Shown: piece by piece, positions 26,319-37,008 of the stretch
Layout of the letters: each line of letters begins with the position of its first letter
Position numbering within the stretch: position 1 is the stretch's first letter
Assembly: GCA_902633985.1 (NCBI GenBank)
Contig: CACPHV010000001.1
Coordinates: 1-64,000, forward strand
From: an uncultured Pelagibacteraceae bacterium
GTDB taxonomy: Bacteria; Pseudomonadota; Alphaproteobacteria; Pelagibacterales; Pelagibacteraceae
Direction: 5' to 3'
Length of the DNA stretch: 64,000 bases
Notes under the pieces: model-generated
Databases searched by the model: none
What the model was told of the DNA's origin: nothing
The model's input: the letters and a program-made list of their open reading frames with translations, nothing else
Program-made: the position numbers and the translations under genes

Positions 26319-28737
26319 TATTTTAAAATATTTTATCATACTGTTGATGGTATTAGTTATTTTTACAGTTTACCTCAGCACAGTAGGTATAGAGACAGAT
26401 AAATTTAATGATCAAATTAAAAAAAGAATTTTACTAATAAATAAAAAGATAGATATAGATTTAAAAAAAATTAAATTAACTCTAGATCCTTTTAAACTAA
26501 AAATTTATGCAAAAACAATTGGTACCACAGTATATTATGCAAAGAGACCTTTAGCATTAGAAAGTATTAAAACGCAAGTTTCACTCAGTTCTCTCATTAA
26601 AAATAAGATTTCATCATCAAATATAGAGGTAAAAACTAAGTCTATATTATTAAATGATTTAATTAAATTTATTCGAACCACAAATAATAAACCTCAATTA
26701 TTTATATTAGAAAAAATTGTTAAAAAAGGTCATGTAATAATAGATATGAGTTTGAACATCGATGAAAATGGCAAAATTAAAAATGATTATGAAATTGTGG
26801 GTTTGATAAAAGATGCAAGTATTAATTTTTTAAATAAGGCTTATTTTAAGAATATAAATTTTAATTTTAATTTTCAAAAAGATAATTATCTTTTTAATGA
26901 AATAAATTTTAATGCAGAGGATGTAAATTTTACTTCAAAAAAATTAAACATAAAAAAGAAAAAAAATAGTTTTTTAGTTGATGCTATTGTTGAAAACGAT
27001 CAGTCAAGTTTAAATTCAAATATATTAAAATTATTAAATTTAAGTTTTGAAAATATAATTATTGATGACACTAAATTTAAAACAAAAAATGAATTTTCTT
27101 TGGAAATAGATGAAAAATTCAAAGTTAAAAATTTTGTATTAAATTCTGATATAAATATTAATCAACTAAAATATAAAAAATTAAAAATAATTAATAATTA
27201 TTTTCCAGAAGTTGATGACTTAATTTTACTGGATAATCATAAATTAAATTTAAATTATAATGACAAAAATTTATCAATTAACGGTGAGGGACAAATTCAG
27301 TTAAATACTGGAGAAGTAGATGAAATTAAATATTTTATAAATAAAAAAGATAAGGATTTAAGTATTGATTCAGAATTATTTTTAAAAAATATAGTTTTAA
27401 AGCAGCAAGATTTTTTAAAAATTTTCTTCCCTCAAAATAATAAAAAAATTGATTTCAATAATCAAAAATTAAAAATTAATTTTAAAAATAATAAACTTAT
27501 TTTTTCAGGGTCAGGAAAATTAAAAATCGATAAAGATTTTGAAGATATTGAATATTTAATTGAGAAAGAAAAAAATAAAATAAGTTTTAATGCTAATTTA
27601 AATGTAAAAAATACAAAATTCATAATTGATGATATTAATTATGAAAAAAAAGATGATAGCCAATTGTATCTTCAAATTAATGGAGAAATAAAAAATAATA
27701 AAAATCTTAATATAAATAACTTCCTTCTAAGTGAAGAAAATAATAGCATTCAAATCAAGAATTTACTTCTCAACGATACTAACCAAATAATAAAAATTGA
27801 TCAGGCAAATTTTAATTATATAGATACAGAAAATAAAAAGAACAATTTCTATATTAAAAACTTAAATTCAAATGACTATATTATCAAAGGAAAATCCTTT
27901 AACGCAAATACGTTAATTTCAAAATTGCTAGAAAGTGAAACTAAAAAAGAAAATAATTTTTTTCAAAACAGTTTAAACATAAAGATAAATTTAACTTTAG
28001 TTTTTCTTGATAAAATAAATTTTGTAAAAAAATTAAAAGGCAATTTAAAAATTACTAATAAAAATGTTAAATTTGCTCAAATTTCAGCTTCGTTTAACAA
28101 TTCACAAACAATTTCTTTTTCAATCAAACCAACAAACAACGGAGAAATAATTACAACATTGTTTTCATCTAAAGCAAAACCTCTAGTAGACAGATATAAA
28201 TTCATTAAAGGTTTTAAAGATGATAAAGAGGGTTATTTAGACTTTTATTCTTCAAAAAAAGATGGAGTCTCAACCTCTAAGTTAGTAATTGATAATTTTA
28301 AAGTAAAAGAAATTCCAGCGCTAGCCAAGTTATTAGCTCTTGCATCTCTTCAAGGAATAGCTGACTTACTTACAGGAGAGGGAATAAGATTTACAGATTT
28401 CGAAATGAATTTTACCAATCAAGATAAACTTATGAAAATTCAAGAGTTATATGCAATTGGTCCGGCAATATCTATTTTATTGGAAGGATACATTGAGGAG
28501 GATAAATTAATTAGTTTAAGAGGAACCTTGGTTCCAGCGACAACAATTAATAGATCTATCGCTTCAATACCTTTGCTTGGAGATTTATTGATTGGAAAGA
28601 AAGTAGGCGATGGTGTTTTTGGAGTCAGTTTTAAAATTAAAGGTCCTCCTAAAGATTTAGAAACTACTGTAAATCCTATAAAAACGTTAACACCAAGATT
28701 TATTACTAGAACATTAGAGAAAATTAAAAAAAATTAA
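26308..28737 (+). CDS. AsmA/YhdP-like envelope protein (DUF3971-type)
   Basis: Large protein with one N-terminal membrane helix (YFIILLMVLVIFTVYLST) and a long periplasmic part made of repeating short beta strands, the pattern of AsmA-like bridge proteins that move phospholipids between membranes. The C-terminal 130 residues look like the family's conserved end (ALASLQGIADLLTGEGI, GPAISILLEGYI, IPLLGDLLIGKKVGDGVFGVSF). 809 residues is shorter than many YhdP proteins. It lies between prfB and the convergent tyrS, overlapping the first by 11 bp and the second by 4. A lipid-transfer role is inference from family. Confidence 0.75.
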   Translation: MKNNILKYFIILLMVLVIFTVYLSTVGIETDKFNDQIKKRILLINKKIDIDLKKIKLTLDPFKLKIYAKTIGTTVYYAKRPLALESIKTQVSLSSLIKNKISSSNIEVKTKSILLNDLIKFIRTTNNKPQLFILEKIVKKGHVIIDMSLNIDENGKIKNDYEIVGLIKDASINFLNKAYFKNINFNFNFQKDNYLFNEINFNAEDVNFTSKKLNIKKKKNSFLVDAIVENDQSSLNSNILKLLNLSFENIIIDDTKFKTKNEFSLEIDEKFKVKNFVLNSDININQLKYKKLKIINNYFPEVDDLILLDNHKLNLNYNDKNLSINGEGQIQLNTGEVDEIKYFINKKDKDLSIDSELFLKNIVLKQQDFLKIFFPQNNKKIDFNNQKLKINFKNNKLIFSGSGKLKIDKDFEDIEYLIEKEKNKISFNANLNVKNTKFIIDDINYEKKDDSQLYLQINGEIKNNKNLNINNFLLSEENNSIQIKNLLLNDTNQIIKIDQANFNYIDTENKKNNFYIKNLNSNDYIIKGKSFNANTLISKLLESETKKENNFFQNSLNIKINLTLVFLDKINFVKKLKGNLKITNKNVKFAQISASFNNSQTISFSIKPTNNGEIITTLFSSKAKPLVDRYKFIKGFKDDKEGYLDFYSSKKDGVSTSKLVIDNFKVKEIPALAKLLALASLQGIADLLTGEGIRFTDFEMNFTNQDKLMKIQELYAIGPAISILLEGYIEEDKLISLRGTLVPATTINRSIASIPLLGDLLIGKKVGDGVFGVSFKIKGPPKDLETTVNPIKTLTPRFITRTLEKIKKN

Positions 28738-29963
28738 TTTAATTCTATTTTTATATGCCTTTTTTTTCCAAGGGAAAGTTTAAGATAGTTATCTTTAAAT
28801 AAATTTTTATTGATTTCGAATTTTTCATCCGAAATAACATCGTCATTTATTTTCACCGCATTTCCTTTTATAAGTCTTCTAATTTCGCTTTTCGAGTTTT
28901 CTAGTTTAGATAATAAAATAAGATCTACTATATTTATTTTTTCTTCTATTTTATTTGATTGAATATTAACTTTAGGTAAGTTCGAACCTAGAGTGTTTCC
29001 AGAGAAAGCTTCTTTTGCTGCTTGCTCAGAATTTTTAGCTGCTTCCTTTCCATGTAACATTTCAGTGGTTTTATTCGCAAGTAGTATTTTTAATTCATTT
29101 ATGTCTTTGTTTTTAATTGTTTCTATCTCCTTAATTTCAATTTCAGTAAACATTTTTAAAAATTTAATTACATCTCTATCATCAATGTTTCTCCAAAATT
29201 GCCAATAATCATAAGCTGATAAGTATTTTTCATCTAACCAAATAGCCCCACTTTCAGTTTTTCCCATTTTTGCACCAGTTGCTAGTGTAATTAATGGAGT
29301 TGTTAAACCAAAGGTTTGATTATTAGAATATCTTTTAATTAACTCTACACCATTAACAATGTTTCCCCATTGATCTGAACCCCCGATTTGTAAGACACAA
29401 TTTTCTTTCTTATTTAATTCAAGAAAATCATATGCTTGTAAAATCATATAATTAAACTCCATATAGCTTAGAGATTGTTCTCTATCTAATCTGAGTTTTA
29501 CACTATCAAATGTTAGCATTCTATTTATCGTGAAATGTTTTCCGATATCTCTCAAAAACGAAATATAATTTAAATCTTTAAGCCAAGTATAATTGTTTAC
29601 AAATATTGGCTTTGTATTTGGATCATCATTATCTAAAAATTTTTTTAAAATATTTTTGATATTTTTAATATTTTTTTCAATCTCATCTTCACTTAATATT
29701 TTTCTAGTTTTATCTTTACCAGATGGATCCCCAATTCTTGTAGTTCCTCCACCAAGTAAAACTATTGGTCGATGTCCATTTTTTTGAAGTAATCGTAAAC
29801 ACATTATTTGTAATAAACTACCTACATGTAAGCTTTCAGCTGTACAATCAAAACCTATGTAACCTTTTATCTTTTTTTCATCTAATTGTTTAGATAGTTC
29901 ATCTTCACTTGTGCATTGATAGAAAAAACCTCTATCTTTAAATTCTTTCAAAAATTTATTCAT
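28734..29963 (-). CDS. tyrS: Tyrosyl-tRNA synthetase
   Basis: Charges tRNA-Tyr. Class I core: GYIGFDCTAESLHVGSLL with the HIGH-type HVGS, GGTTRIGDPSGKD, the tyrosine-binding YMILQAYDFLEL and QIGGSDQWGNI, and the KMSKS-type loop KMGKTESG. A C-terminal S4 RNA-binding domain follows (SKSEIRRLIKGNAVKIND). 409 residues is normal. It is divergent from anmK with 45 bp between starts. Confidence 0.97.
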   Translation of the reverse strand: MNKFLKEFKDRGFFYQCTSEDELSKQLDEKKIKGYIGFDCTAESLHVGSLLQIMCLRLLQKNGHRPIVLLGGGTTRIGDPSGKDKTRKILSEDEIEKNIKNIKNILKKFLDNDDPNTKPIFVNNYTWLKDLNYISFLRDIGKHFTINRMLTFDSVKLRLDREQSLSYMEFNYMILQAYDFLELNKKENCVLQIGGSDQWGNIVNGVELIKRYSNNQTFGLTTPLITLATGAKMGKTESGAIWLDEKYLSAYDYWQFWRNIDDRDVIKFLKMFTEIEIKEIETIKNKDINELKILLANKTTEMLHGKEAAKNSEQAAKEAFSGNTLGSNLPKVNIQSNKIEEKINIVDLILLSKLENSKSEIRRLIKGNAVKINDDVISDEKFEINKNLFKDNYLKLSLGKKRHIKIELN

Positions 29964-30008
29964 AAGTTTATAGTCACAATATACAAATTTTTTTTAAAAA
30001 ACATATCA

Positions 30009-31151
30009 ATGAAAAAAAAATTATATACTGCAATTGGACTAATGAGCGGAACATCTATGGATGGTATTGATTTATCTATAATTAGTTCAGATGGATACAA
30101 TGAATTTTCAAACATTTTAGATGATTATTATGAGTATGATAAAAATCTTCAGGATCAGTTAGTTCGATTAAGAGATTTAGTTTTAACAAAGAAGAATCTT
30201 TTACAAAATTCAGAAAAATTAAGAGATTTAGAGCGTAATTTAACTCTTTTTCATGCCGATGCAGTTAATCAATCATTAAAAAAGTATAGATATCCCATTG
30301 ATTTGATAGGTTTACATGGTCAAACAATTTTTCATAACCCAAATGAGAAAATTACCAATCAATTAGGAGATGGAAAATTGTTATCTCAAATGGTCAAAAA
30401 AAAAGTCATTTATAATTTTAGACAAGCGGATATTAAAAATCATGGTCAAGGTGCACCTTTAACACCAATTTTCCATTATATTTTATCAAAAAAAATTAAT
30501 CAAAATTTTAATGTTAAATTTCCAGTAGGTTTCTTAAATATTGGTGGTATCTCAAATGTTACAAAAGTTATTAATGACTCAGATAATTTCCAAAATAACC
30601 TTTCTGCTTTTGATATAGGCCCTGGTAATTGTTTAATTGATGAATGGGTAAGAAAGAATTCAAATAAGAAATTTGATAAAAATGGCGAACTAGCTAATGC
30701 AGGTAAAGTTGATCAATTTATTCTAAATCAGGCAATAGATAATTTTAAAATAAATTCTTACTCTCAATCATTGGATATTAAAAGTTTCGATGTATCTTTT
30801 GCAAGAGGTTTATCATTAGAAGATGGTTGTGCTACTATAACAGATTTTACAGCATATTTGATTGCTGAAGGTTTGAAATATATTGGTCAAAAAAATAGTA
30901 TTATATTTTTACTTTGTGGTGGCGGTAGAAAAAATAGTAATTTAATTAATCGTATAAAAAATTACATATCAGAAGAAAATAATATTTCTTTGGAAATTAT
31001 AGATAATTATAATTTAAATGGTGATTATATTGAATCCCAGGCATTTGGATTTTTAGCTATAAGATCTTTTTTAAATTTGCCAATTTCTTTTAATTCTACA
31101 ACAGGATGCAAAGGATTTACAGTTGGTGGAAAATTGGTAGAAAACTTTTAA
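30009..31151 (+). CDS. anmK: Anhydro-N-acetylmuramic acid kinase
   Basis: Converts anhydroMurNAc from cell-wall turnover into MurNAc-6-phosphate. The family signature GLMSGTSMDGIDLS is at the N-terminus, followed by FNIGGISNVT-like NIGGISN, FDIGPGNCLIDEW and the C-terminal LLCGGGRKN segment. I take the ATG at 30009 because an open frame from 29916 runs into the tyrS start. 380 residues is typical. Its presence implies muropeptide recycling, although the lytic transglycosylase mltG is missing from its normal locus earlier in the window. Confidence 0.95.
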   Translation: MKKKLYTAIGLMSGTSMDGIDLSIISSDGYNEFSNILDDYYEYDKNLQDQLVRLRDLVLTKKNLLQNSEKLRDLERNLTLFHADAVNQSLKKYRYPIDLIGLHGQTIFHNPNEKITNQLGDGKLLSQMVKKKVIYNFRQADIKNHGQGAPLTPIFHYILSKKINQNFNVKFPVGFLNIGGISNVTKVINDSDNFQNNLSAFDIGPGNCLIDEWVRKNSNKKFDKNGELANAGKVDQFILNQAIDNFKINSYSQSLDIKSFDVSFARGLSLEDGCATITDFTAYLIAEGLKYIGQKNSIIFLLCGGGRKNSNLINRIKNYISEENNISLEIIDNYNLNGDYIESQAFGFLAIRSFLNLPISFNSTTGCKGFTVGGKLVENF

Positions 31152-31804
31152 TAAAGTGCTGTTTCTTTTTTTATATATTTATCAAGATATTTTATTAAAG
31201 CATCACTTGTTTTTGAAAAGAAATGGTTGGCCTCTGATATTGGGTTAAATTCTACTTTAATTCCTTTTTGAGCACTTAATCTTTTATCTAACTCTGTAAT
31301 GTATTCTACTGGTACTAATTCATCTTTTTTACCATAAACAACTAGTCCAGAAGTTGGACATGGAGATAAAAAAGAAAAATCATAAACATTAGGTTGAGGT
31401 GAAATAGCAATAAATCTGTTTATTTCTGGCCTTCTCATTAATAATTGCATTGCAATTAAAGATCCAAACGAAAAACCTGACACCCAACATTGTGAATTGT
31501 CAAAATTTTCTCTTTCAAGCCAATCTAAAGCTGCCGCTGCATCAGCGAGCTCACCTTGACCATTATCAAATTCTCCATCACTTTTGCCAACACCTCTGAA
31601 ATTTACTCTGCAAACAGAAAAATCATTATCCATAAATGTATGAAAAGTATCAACTACTACTTTATTATTCATAGTTCCTCCATATTGAGGATGAGGCTGC
31701 AATACCAAAGCAATTGGTGATGTATTTCTTTTACTTTTATAATATTTAGCTTCAAGTCTTCCTACAGGACCAGGTATAAATATTTCTAAAATTTTGTTAT
31801 CCAT
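31148..31804 (-). CDS. Alpha/beta hydrolase (COG2945-type)
   Basis: Cytosolic serine hydrolase of unknown substrate. VLQPHPQYGGTMNNKVV with the oxyanion region, the nucleophile elbow GFSFGS, the acid-bearing VYGKKDELVP and a C-terminal histidine in EANHFFS complete the triad. 218 residues. Related genes often lie beside suf/isc genes in alphaproteobacteria, and iscR starts 136 bp away on the other strand. It overlaps anmK by 4 bp. Confidence 0.85.
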   Translation of the reverse strand: MDNKILEIFIPGPVGRLEAKYYKSKRNTSPIALVLQPHPQYGGTMNNKVVVDTFHTFMDNDFSVCRVNFRGVGKSDGEFDNGQGELADAAAALDWLERENFDNSQCWVSGFSFGSLIAMQLLMRRPEINRFIAISPQPNVYDFSFLSPCPTSGLVVYGKKDELVPVEYITELDKRLSAQKGIKVEFNPISEANHFFSKTSDALIKYLDKYIKKETALY

Positions 31805-31888
31805 AAGCGATATTGATTATTATTCTCAAAAAAAATGTACGTTTATCATAAGTCAGCGACAATATGTTAGTTTTTTTTTACACTCTAA

Positions 31889-31909
31889 ACTTGACCATTT
31901 TAGTCAGGT
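31889..31909. promoter_or_regulatory. IscR-type operator in front of iscR-suf
   Basis: Inverted repeat ACTTGAC-N7-GTCAGGT; 6 of 7 arm positions pair, and the sequence resembles the type 1 IscR box. It covers the -35 element, consistent with repression by holo-IscR of its own operon. Confidence 0.7.
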
Positions 31910-31918
31910 ATGTATAAA
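31891..31918 (+). promoter_or_regulatory. Sigma-70 promoter of the iscR-suf operon
   Basis: TTGACC (31891-31896), 16-bp spacer, TATAAA (31913-31918). Predicted transcription start is near 31925, about 15 bases before the iscR ATG. Confidence 0.65.
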
Positions 31919-31940
31919 AACCCACAATTTAAGGGTAAAA

Positions 31941-32366
31941 ATGAAACTTACATCAAAAGGAAGATATGCTGTAATGGCATTAGTTGATTTAGCCAGGTTT
32001 GATAATATCAATCCAGTATCACTCAGAGACATATCATTAAGACAAGGTATATCTTTAGATTACCTAGAACAGATTTTTTCTAAATTAAAAAAAAATGAAA
32101 TTGTTAAAAGTATTAGAGGAACTCAAGGAGGCTATGTTCTTAATAAAAACCCAAATGATATTAAATTAACGAATATTTTTAATGCTGTTGATGAAAAAGT
32201 AAAAACTGTTCAGTGTAAAAAAGAATCAAAAAGAGGATGTAACGGTAAAGCCACAAAATGTATAACTCACAATCTTTGGGATGAATTAGAGATTCATATA
32301 AATACATTCTTTGAAAATAAAAGCTTAAAAGATTTGATTAATAACAATAAAGAAACAAGAGTTTAG
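31941..32366 (+). CDS. iscR: Fe-S cluster-sensing transcriptional regulator IscR
   Basis: Rrf2-family repressor controlling Fe-S assembly. The ATG at 31941 ([18 protein letters not shown]) is the conserved start. Winged helix in the first 75 residues ([24 protein letters not shown]). Cluster ligands C92, C100 and C107 are present with His110; spacing is C-x7-C-x6-C rather than the C-x5-C-x5-C of E. coli, while the last Cys to His spacing is the same. It stands 1 bp before sufB with an IscR box upstream, so autoregulation is likely. Confidence 0.92.
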   Translation: MKLTSKGRYAVMALVDLARFDNINPVSLRDISLRQGISLDYLEQIFSKLKKNEIVKSIRGTQGGYVLNKNPNDIKLTNIFNAVDEKVKTVQCKKESKRGCNGKATKCITHNLWDELEIHINTFFENKSLKDLINNNKETRV

Positions 32367-32367
32367 A

Positions 32368-33810
32368 ATGGATAACAGACAAAAAGAGATAAATAATTTA
32401 AAAGACTATAAATATGGTTTTTCTACAGACATAGAAAATATTCAAGCCCCAAAAGGTTTGAATGAAGATGTCATTAAATTTATATCTAATATTAAAAAAG
32501 AACCTGCATGGATGCTCGAATTTAGACTAAAAGCTTTTGAAAGATTTAAAGTATTAAAAGAACCAGATTGGCAGAAACCTAAATTTCCAAAAATAGATTA
32601 TCAAGATTTATATTATTACTCTGCACCTAAAAGCATGAAAGATAAGCCAAAGAGCTTAGATGAACTGGATCCTAAACTTTTAGAAACTTATAAGAAACTT
32701 GGAATTCCTTTGCAAGAGCAAGCGAGATTAAATGGAATAGCTGTTGATGCTGTATTTGATTCAGTTTCTGTAGCTACTACATTTAAAGATGAATTAACTA
32801 AACAAGGAATTATATTTTGCCCTATATCAGAAGCGATTCAAAATCATCCTGAGTTAGTGAAAAAATATCTAGGATCTGTAATTCCAACAAGTGATCATTT
32901 TTTTGCAACATTAAATTCAGCAGTATTCACAGATGGTTCATTTGTATACATACCAGAAGGTGTTAGATGTCCAATGGAACTATCAACTTATTTTAGAATT
33001 AATGCATCAAACACAGGTCAATTTGAAAGAACTTTAATTATTGCAGACAAAGGAAGTTATGTAAGTTACCTAGAAGGATGTACAGCTCCAATGAGAGACG
33101 AAAATCAATTACATGCTGCTAATGTAGAATTAATTGCACTTGATGACGCGGAAATAAAATATTCAACAGTTCAAAATTGGTATCCAGGTGATAAAGATGG
33201 AAAAGGTGGAATTTATAATTTTGTAACAAAAAGAGGTTTATGCAAAGGAAAAAATTCAAAAATTTCGTGGACACAGGTTGAAACAGGTTCTGCAATTACC
33301 TGGAAATATCCCAGTTGTATTCTTAAAGGAGATAATTCTGTTGGCGAATTTTATTCAATAGCAATTACTAACAACCATCAAAAAGCTGATACAGGTACCA
33401 AAATGATACATTTAGGTAAAAATACTAAAAGTAAAATAATATCGAAAGGAATTTCAGCTGGGAGTTCAGATATGACTTATAGAGGTTTAGTTGATATTTC
33501 ATCAAAAGCCAAAAATTCAAATAATTATACTCAGTGTGACTCTTTATTAATGGGTAACAAATGTGGAGCCCACACTGTTCCTTATATAAAAAATAAAAAC
33601 TCTGAGTCAAATATTGCTCATGAGGCAACCACATCAAAGATTAGTGAAGAGCAGTTACATTATTGTCAGCAAAGAGGATTAAATCCAGAGGAAGCTGTTG
33701 GCTTAATTGTTAACGGTTTTTGCAAGGAGGTATTGCAACAATTGCCGATGGAATTCGCCGTAGAAGCTCAAAAACTTGTGGGTATTAGTCTGGAAGGAAG
33801 TGTAGGTTAA
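32368..33810 (+). CDS. sufB: Fe-S cluster assembly scaffold SufB
   Basis: Core scaffold of the SufBC2D complex. The conserved [41 protein letters not shown], and the C-terminal [26 protein letters not shown] with the functional Cys/Glu region are intact. 480 residues is standard. The ATG follows the iscR stop by 1 bp. Confidence 0.97.
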   Translation: MDNRQKEINNLKDYKYGFSTDIENIQAPKGLNEDVIKFISNIKKEPAWMLEFRLKAFERFKVLKEPDWQKPKFPKIDYQDLYYYSAPKSMKDKPKSLDELDPKLLETYKKLGIPLQEQARLNGIAVDAVFDSVSVATTFKDELTKQGIIFCPISEAIQNHPELVKKYLGSVIPTSDHFFATLNSAVFTDGSFVYIPEGVRCPMELSTYFRINASNTGQFERTLIIADKGSYVSYLEGCTAPMRDENQLHAANVELIALDDAEIKYSTVQNWYPGDKDGKGGIYNFVTKRGLCKGKNSKISWTQVETGSAITWKYPSCILKGDNSVGEFYSIAITNNHQKADTGTKMIHLGKNTKSKIISKGISAGSSDMTYRGLVDISSKAKNSNNYTQCDSLLMGNKCGAHTVPYIKNKNSESNIAHEATTSKISEEQLHYCQQRGLNPEEAVGLIVNGFCKEVLQQLPMEFAVEAQKLVGISLEGSVG

Positions 33811-33811
33811 T

Positions 33812-34546
33812 ATGCTTAAAATAAATGATTTAAATGCAACAATTGATAATAAGTCAATTTTAAATGGGCTGTCCTTAAATATAAATGCCGGTGAGGTCCA
33901 TGCAATTATGGGTCCAAATGGATCTGGAAAAAGTACATTATCAAATATTCTATCTGGAAAAAAAGGTTATGAAGTTTCTGGGGAAGTTCTTTTTGAGGAA
34001 AAAGATTTATTTGAACTTGAAACAGAGGAAAGAGCACACAAGGGTATATTTTTAGCTTTCCAATATCCATTAGAAATTCCAGGTGTAAATACAAATATAT
34101 TTTTAAAAACTTCTTTAAATGCTGTTAGAAAAGCTAGGGGTGAGAAAGAGCTAGATGCTATTGAGTTTCTAAAATTGGTTAAAGAAAAATCTAAAGAATT
34201 AAAATTTGATGAGGAAAAATTAAACAGACAATTAAATGTTGGGTTTTCTGGAGGTGAAAAAAAGAAAAATGAAATTTTACAAATGTCTTTGCTGGCTCCA
34301 AAACTTTCAATTTTAGATGAAACAGATTCTGGTCTAGATATTGATGCTTTAAAGATTGTTGCAGATGGAGTTAACACTTTAAGAGATAAAAATAATTCAT
34401 TTTTAATTATTACCCACTACCAAAGATTACTTGATTATATCAAACCTGACTTTGTTCATGTTTTGATGAAGGGAAAAATTGTAAAATCTGGTGGTCCAGA
34501 TTTAGCTTTGGAATTAGAGAAAAAAGGATACGAAAATTTTAATTAA
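33812..34546 (+). CDS. sufC: Fe-S cluster assembly ATPase SufC
   Basis: ABC-type ATPase that drives conformational change in SufBD. Walker A MGPNGSGKST, the Q-loop LAFQYP, the modified signature NVGFSGGEKKKNEI, Walker B LSILDETDSGLD and the H-loop ITHYQR are all visible. 244 residues. It is tightly packed between sufB (1-bp gap) and sufD (no gap). Confidence 0.97.
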   Translation: MLKINDLNATIDNKSILNGLSLNINAGEVHAIMGPNGSGKSTLSNILSGKKGYEVSGEVLFEEKDLFELETEERAHKGIFLAFQYPLEIPGVNTNIFLKTSLNAVRKARGEKELDAIEFLKLVKEKSKELKFDEEKLNRQLNVGFSGGEKKKNEILQMSLLAPKLSILDETDSGLDIDALKIVADGVNTLRDKNNSFLIITHYQRLLDYIKPDFVHVLMKGKIVKSGGPDLALELEKKGYENFN

Positions 34547-35794
34547 ATGAAAGAACAATTACAAAAAGATTTTGATAATAGCATAAAGAATTTAAGTTTA
34601 TCTCAAAAAGATATTGAGATAAAAAAATTTTTTTTAGATAATTTTATAAACAAAGGTTTTCCAAATAAAAAAGAAGAAGATTGGAAATTTTCAGATATTA
34701 ATCAAATAATAAAAAAAAATATTGGAGAACTTAGTTTTTATAATGATCAAGCTTCTACAAATAAAGTTGATACCTCTTTATTTGTAGATGGATTAGAGCA
34801 CAATAAAATAGTCTTTATAAATGGCAGAATTGAAAAAATTGATTTTGAATATGAAAAAAAAGAGCAAATAGAAATAATTGATCAATCAGAAACTATAAAT
34901 GAATTTAAAAATAGCAATTCATTATCTGACTTAAATAATGCATTTACTAATAAATGTTTTAAAATATTGGTAAAGAAAGGTTATCAGTTAGTAAAACCTC
35001 TAATTATCTATCATACAACAAATTCAAAAATTTGGTCTAAAAACATTAATTTACGACTTAATTTTGAGCTAGATAAAAATAGCTCGTTAAGATTAATTGA
35101 TTTGTTTAATGATACGTCTGAAAAGAATTTTTTAAATATATTTTACAACTTTGAATTAAAGGAAAATGCAGTTTTAAAAAACTATAAAGTAGATAAATTT
35201 GAAAATAAAAATATTAAATATGCCTTTAACAATATCGATCAAGATAAGAATAGTATTTCTGAAACATTTATTTTATCCTCTGGATCAAATTTTTCTAAAA
35301 ATGAGATAAATTGTAATTTAAATGGAGTTTATGCATCAGCTTTCATAAATGGTGTTTTTTCATTGAATAATGATAAGCATCACGAAATCAGATCAATAAT
35401 TAATCATCTTACAGAAAATACAAAAAGTTACCAACTAATTAAAAGTGTATTAGATGAAAGCTCAAAAGCAGTCTATCAAGGAAAAATATTTGTAAATTCG
35501 GATGCCCAGAAAACTGATGGATATCAATTGAGTAAAGCAATATTGCTGAATAAAGAGTCAGAGTTTAATGCTAAGCCCGAATTAGAAATTTATGCTGATG
35601 ATGTTAAATGTTCGCATGGTTCAGCTTCTGGTAGTTTAAGTGAAGATTCTATATTTTATTTAATGTCTAGAGGTTTGAGTTATCAGCAATCAAGAGAGCT
35701 ATTAATCAATGGTTTTCTACTTGATGTTGTGGAAAAAATTACTGACTCGGAAATAAAAAACTTAATAAAAAATATGATTGGAATTAGAGAATGA
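34547..35794 (+). CDS. sufD: Fe-S cluster assembly protein SufD
   Basis: Heterodimer partner of SufB. The N-terminus is diverged, but the C-terminal half carries family landmarks: NHLTENTKSYQLIKSVLDESSKAVYQGKI, AKPELEIYADDVKCSHGSASG with the conserved His, and the LMSRGLSYQQSRELLINGFL segment. 415 residues. Ends in a 4-bp ATGA overlap with sufS. Confidence 0.95.
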   Translation: MKEQLQKDFDNSIKNLSLSQKDIEIKKFFLDNFINKGFPNKKEEDWKFSDINQIIKKNIGELSFYNDQASTNKVDTSLFVDGLEHNKIVFINGRIEKIDFEYEKKEQIEIIDQSETINEFKNSNSLSDLNNAFTNKCFKILVKKGYQLVKPLIIYHTTNSKIWSKNINLRLNFELDKNSSLRLIDLFNDTSEKNFLNIFYNFELKENAVLKNYKVDKFENKNIKYAFNNIDQDKNSISETFILSSGSNFSKNEINCNLNGVYASAFINGVFSLNNDKHHEIRSIINHLTENTKSYQLIKSVLDESSKAVYQGKIFVNSDAQKTDGYQLSKAILLNKESEFNAKPELEIYADDVKCSHGSASGSLSEDSIFYLMSRGLSYQQSRELLINGFLLDVVEKITDSEIKNLIKNMIGIRE

Positions 35795-37008
35795 ATATTG
35801 ATCAAATAAAAAAAGAATTTCCAATTTTTGATGAAAAAATTCAAAATAATGATCTAGTTTATTTAGATAGTGCGAATTCATCTCAAAAACCAAAGATAGT
35901 TGTGGATAGAATTAATGAATTTTATACTAAACAATTTTCAAATGTTGGCAGAAGTGTTCATTATCTTGCAGTTGCTGCTACTAATTTGTATGAAAATACA
36001 AGAACATCTGTTCAAAAATATATTAATGCTAATGATAAAAATGAAATTGTCTTCACAAAAGGTGCTACTGAAGCATTAAATTTAGTTGCTAATACATTGG
36101 GTCAGAGCTACTTACAAGAAGGTGATGAAGTATTAATTACAGAACTAGAGCATCATTCAAATTATGTACCATGGCATTTCTTGAGGAAATCAAAAAATAT
36201 AAAAATTAATTTTGCTGAAATAAATGAAGAAGGCGAAATCACTCTTGAAGAGATAGAAAAAAAAATAACTCCAAAAACAAAATTAATTTCTATTACTCAT
36301 CTATCGAATGTAACAGGTGCAATTTTACCCATAAAAGAAATTACCCAGCTTGCACACTCAAAAGGAATAATTGTTGTAGTCGATGGATGTCAGGGAGCAC
36401 CTCATTTAAAATTAGATATGCAAGATTTAGATTGTGATTTCTATGCAATTTCATGTCACAAAATGTATGGACCTACAGGTTTAGGGGTTTTGTATGGTAA
36501 AAAAAAATGGTTAGAAGAATTACCTCCATACCAAGGTGGTGGAGGAATGATAAATGAAGTTAAAAAAGATAGGATATCCTACGGTGAATTACCCAATAAA
36601 TACGAGGCTGGAACTATGGCTACAGCACAAGTAATTGCTTTTGATCAATCAATAAAATTTTTAGAAAGTATTGGTATCGAAAAGGTCATGAAACACGAAG
36701 CAGACTTAGTTGAATACGGACAAGAGCTATTACAAAGAAATAACTCAGTTAAACTCATTGGAAATCCAAAAAATAAAGGAGGGGTTTTATCTTTCACTAT
36801 AGAAGGAGTTCACCCTCATGATATTGCAACTATCTTGGATGAAGACGGGGTTGCGATAAGAGCAGGACACCATTGTTGTCAAATTCTTCATGATAAATTA
36901 AATATTCCAGCAAGCGCAAGAGCATCAGTTGGAATATATAATACAAAAGAAGATTTAGATCAGTTAAATGAGTCAATTAACAACTGTAAAAAAATATTTA
37001 ATCTATAA
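35791..37008 (+). CDS. sufS: Cysteine desulfurase SufS
   Basis: Pyridoxal-phosphate enzyme supplying persulfide sulfur. LDSANSSQKP at the start, HHSNYVPW for cofactor stacking, VDGCQGAPHLKLD, the PLP lysine in ISCHKMYGPTG and the catalytic cysteine in IRAGHHCCQ are present. Group II type, as expected for a suf operon. 405 residues. Confidence 0.97.
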   Translation: MNIDQIKKEFPIFDEKIQNNDLVYLDSANSSQKPKIVVDRINEFYTKQFSNVGRSVHYLAVAATNLYENTRTSVQKYINANDKNEIVFTKGATEALNLVANTLGQSYLQEGDEVLITELEHHSNYVPWHFLRKSKNIKINFAEINEEGEITLEEIEKKITPKTKLISITHLSNVTGAILPIKEITQLAHSKGIIVVVDGCQGAPHLKLDMQDLDCDFYAISCHKMYGPTGLGVLYGKKKWLEELPPYQGGGGMINEVKKDRISYGELPNKYEAGTMATAQVIAFDQSIKFLESIGIEKVMKHEADLVEYGQELLQRNNSVKLIGNPKNKGGVLSFTIEGVHPHDIATILDEDGVAIRAGHHCCQILHDKLNIPASARASVGIYNTKEDLDQLNESINNCKKIFNL

